Below, one piece after another: positions 31,468 through 32,411 of a stretch of 32,411 nucleotides of DNA. Made by a program: the position numbers and the translations under genes. Origin of the DNA: Acanthaster planci (Eukaryota > Echinodermata > Asteroidea > Valvatida > Acanthasteridae); the NCBI RefSeq assembly GCF_001949145.1, contig NW_019091425.1, positions 780,575 to 812,985 of the forward strand, in the 5' to 3' direction. Every line of letters begins with the position of its first letter. Within the stretch, counting starts at the first letter, position 1. The notes below the pieces were generated by a model. That model made no database searches. It was not told where the DNA came from and saw nothing but the letters and a program-made list of their open reading frames with translations.

Positions 31468-31635
31468 AATACATAAACCTTATTGCAAATACTGCATGTG
31501 TGATTTTGCGCAACGGTAGAAAGGCATCGTGGGAGGGAAGAAGGGGCAATGTTTGCTCCTTTTCCTTCCCACAATGCCTTTCAACCATTGTGTAAAGTCA
31601 CCTGTTCAGTATCTGTGATAAGGCTTATGTAAGCC
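31468..31635. repeat. long imperfect hairpin
   Basis: The left arm (about 31468-31548, 'tacataaaccttattgcaaa...aaaggcatcgtgggaggg') pairs with the right arm (about 31554-31635, 'ccttcccacaatgccttt...ataaggcttatgtaag') with scattered mismatches over some 80 bp and a loop under 10 nt. A transcript of the HOGA1-like gene would fold into a long stem. It could be a foldback element or a source of small RNAs. Confidence 0.75.
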
Positions 31636-31750
31636 TATACATAATTAGGCCTAGCACAAGGAATGGGAGTTGGACAAAAATTCAAACTCCAAACAGACTT
31701 CCATGCAGCTTGCTTTGCAGCTACTCAGATACAGAGTTGGAGCTCACTAA

Positions 31751-32170
31751 CCCCTTCGCGCCGGGACGCGGCTAGAAATGTTGTAAAAATTGAGATCCTC
31801 AGCCCGCTTTTCAGCTATTATTCTCGGCCCACACTCGAGCGAACACAGTGAAAGAAGGCAGACCCTGGCTCTTGTATATAGGGTAATTGGCCTTTGTGTG
31901 TAGCCCAGAAATGAAAAGACCAAATTTGCATCATAATCACCAGTTAGCTTCACAATAGTCCCCACTTTGAAAAGAGGCAACGGGAATGTGGAAGCGTGAG
32001 TAGAGCCGCATGCCACCGAACAATCAGCCTTTTCACCGTGTAATTCAAAGCGTGCAGAGCACGCTGGGCCACAAACCGAGAATTTGCGGTTTGGCAGGTG
32101 GCCTTCGTGGCCAAGTGAGGCTGGAATTCTTGGAGTCGGCTTTCAGGAAGGAATTTCTGGCGTGAAAGGG
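31751..32170. mobile_element. piggyBac-like MITE
   Basis: The 420-bp element starts CCCCTTCGCGCC and ends GGCGTGAAAGGG, imperfect terminal inverted repeats. It is followed by TTAA (32171-32174) and preceded by CTAA (31747-31750), one change away from the TTAA duplication of piggyBac elements. The interior lacks a transposase. Confidence 0.5.
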
Positions 32171-32411
32171 TTAATTTAAGAATGTATTTTCATGTTCATT
32201 GTGGGTGGGCAGTCCGCCATGACTAAGTAGGCTGCTATGATATGGGATACTGCAGCATACGTGCCATATGCAGCTCATGTCTTGGCATAATCAACATGTT
32301 TTCATACTTCTCTTCAATCAAGGGCTACATTTAGCTATAAAAAATAGATATATAAATTTCTCTGAGCTGCATTGCATGGCTAATGTTTCAGCAAATTCCA
32401 TCATTTTTCTC

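Larger units (their letters stand above)
31044..32411 (+). other. intron 1 of the HOGA1-like gene (runs off the window)
   Basis: No further exon is recognised. It holds a long hairpin (31468-31635) and a foldback element (31751-32170). The last 240 bp show nothing. Confidence 0.55.

Noticed and set aside
1-32411. Clusters suggesting a defence system, CRISPR or biosynthetic operon
   Set aside because: Genes are intron-containing, unrelated in function and of animal type; the repeats are dispersed elements without regular spacers.

Overview
This window looks like animal nuclear DNA, most likely from an echinoderm (sea star or sea urchin type). Genes are split by GT-AG introns of 0.2 to 5 kb, exons are short, the background is AT-rich, and the non-coding DNA is full of small foldback elements and retroelement remnants. 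The motif family starting 'ggggccaatttcatagagctg' (9674-9921) and the abundant 'acatgta' words are ones I associate with echinoderm genomes. The species call is an inference. There are no bacterial operons, CRISPR arrays, rRNA or recognisable tRNA genes. An assembly gap lies at 12613-13146, and single N bases at 24194 and 25791.

Region 1 (1-17.6 kb, + strand) is the 3' half of one gene. Seven exons (621-720, 4411-4516, 6271-6341, 7363-7411, 8447-8629, 11063-11287, 16451-16799) join in a continuous reading phase to give about 360 C-terminal residues. They carry a C2HC UBZ4-type finger, a second finger-like module lacking its last cysteine, an SPIKAF...LIDFKNQF motif and an RGG/KR-rich tail. 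The order and motifs match the C-terminal part of RAP80 (UIMC1), the ubiquitin-binding subunit of the BRCA1-A DNA-damage complex. The UIM part would lie upstream of the window.

Region 2 (17.6-20.8 kb) is intergenic. It holds the second copy of a ~700-bp repeat whose first copy sits in the last RAP80 intron, and a 5'-truncated Ty3/gypsy-like retroelement on the - strand (integrase C-terminus, polypurine tract, short LTR).

Region 3 (20.8-23.3 kb, + strand) is a complete-looking three-exon gene for a 552-residue atypical synaptotagmin-like protein. It has no visible transmembrane segment and two C2 domains that have lost most calcium-binding acidic residues.

Region 4 (23.4-27.5 kb) is repeat-rich: an ACGACG-type foldback element with a probable 7-bp target duplication, a 0.57-kb direct repeat whose two copies each end at a single N, and a decayed Penelope-like retroelement (reverse transcriptase end plus GIY-YIG nuclease) on the - strand.

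Region 5 (27.5-28.8 kb, - strand) is the main discovery: a diverged, broken second copy of the synaptotagmin-like gene in opposite orientation. Its C2A exon carries two frameshifts and a stop codon, while its second exon is intact, exactly 106 nt long, with canonical splice sites in the same phase as the parent.

Region 6 (30.8 kb to the end, + strand) starts a mitochondrial 4-hydroxy-2-oxoglutarate aldolase-like gene (HOGA1). Only exon 1 is inside the window; its first intron holds a long hairpin and a piggyBac-like MITE. The three genes show no functional linkage, which is normal for an animal locus.
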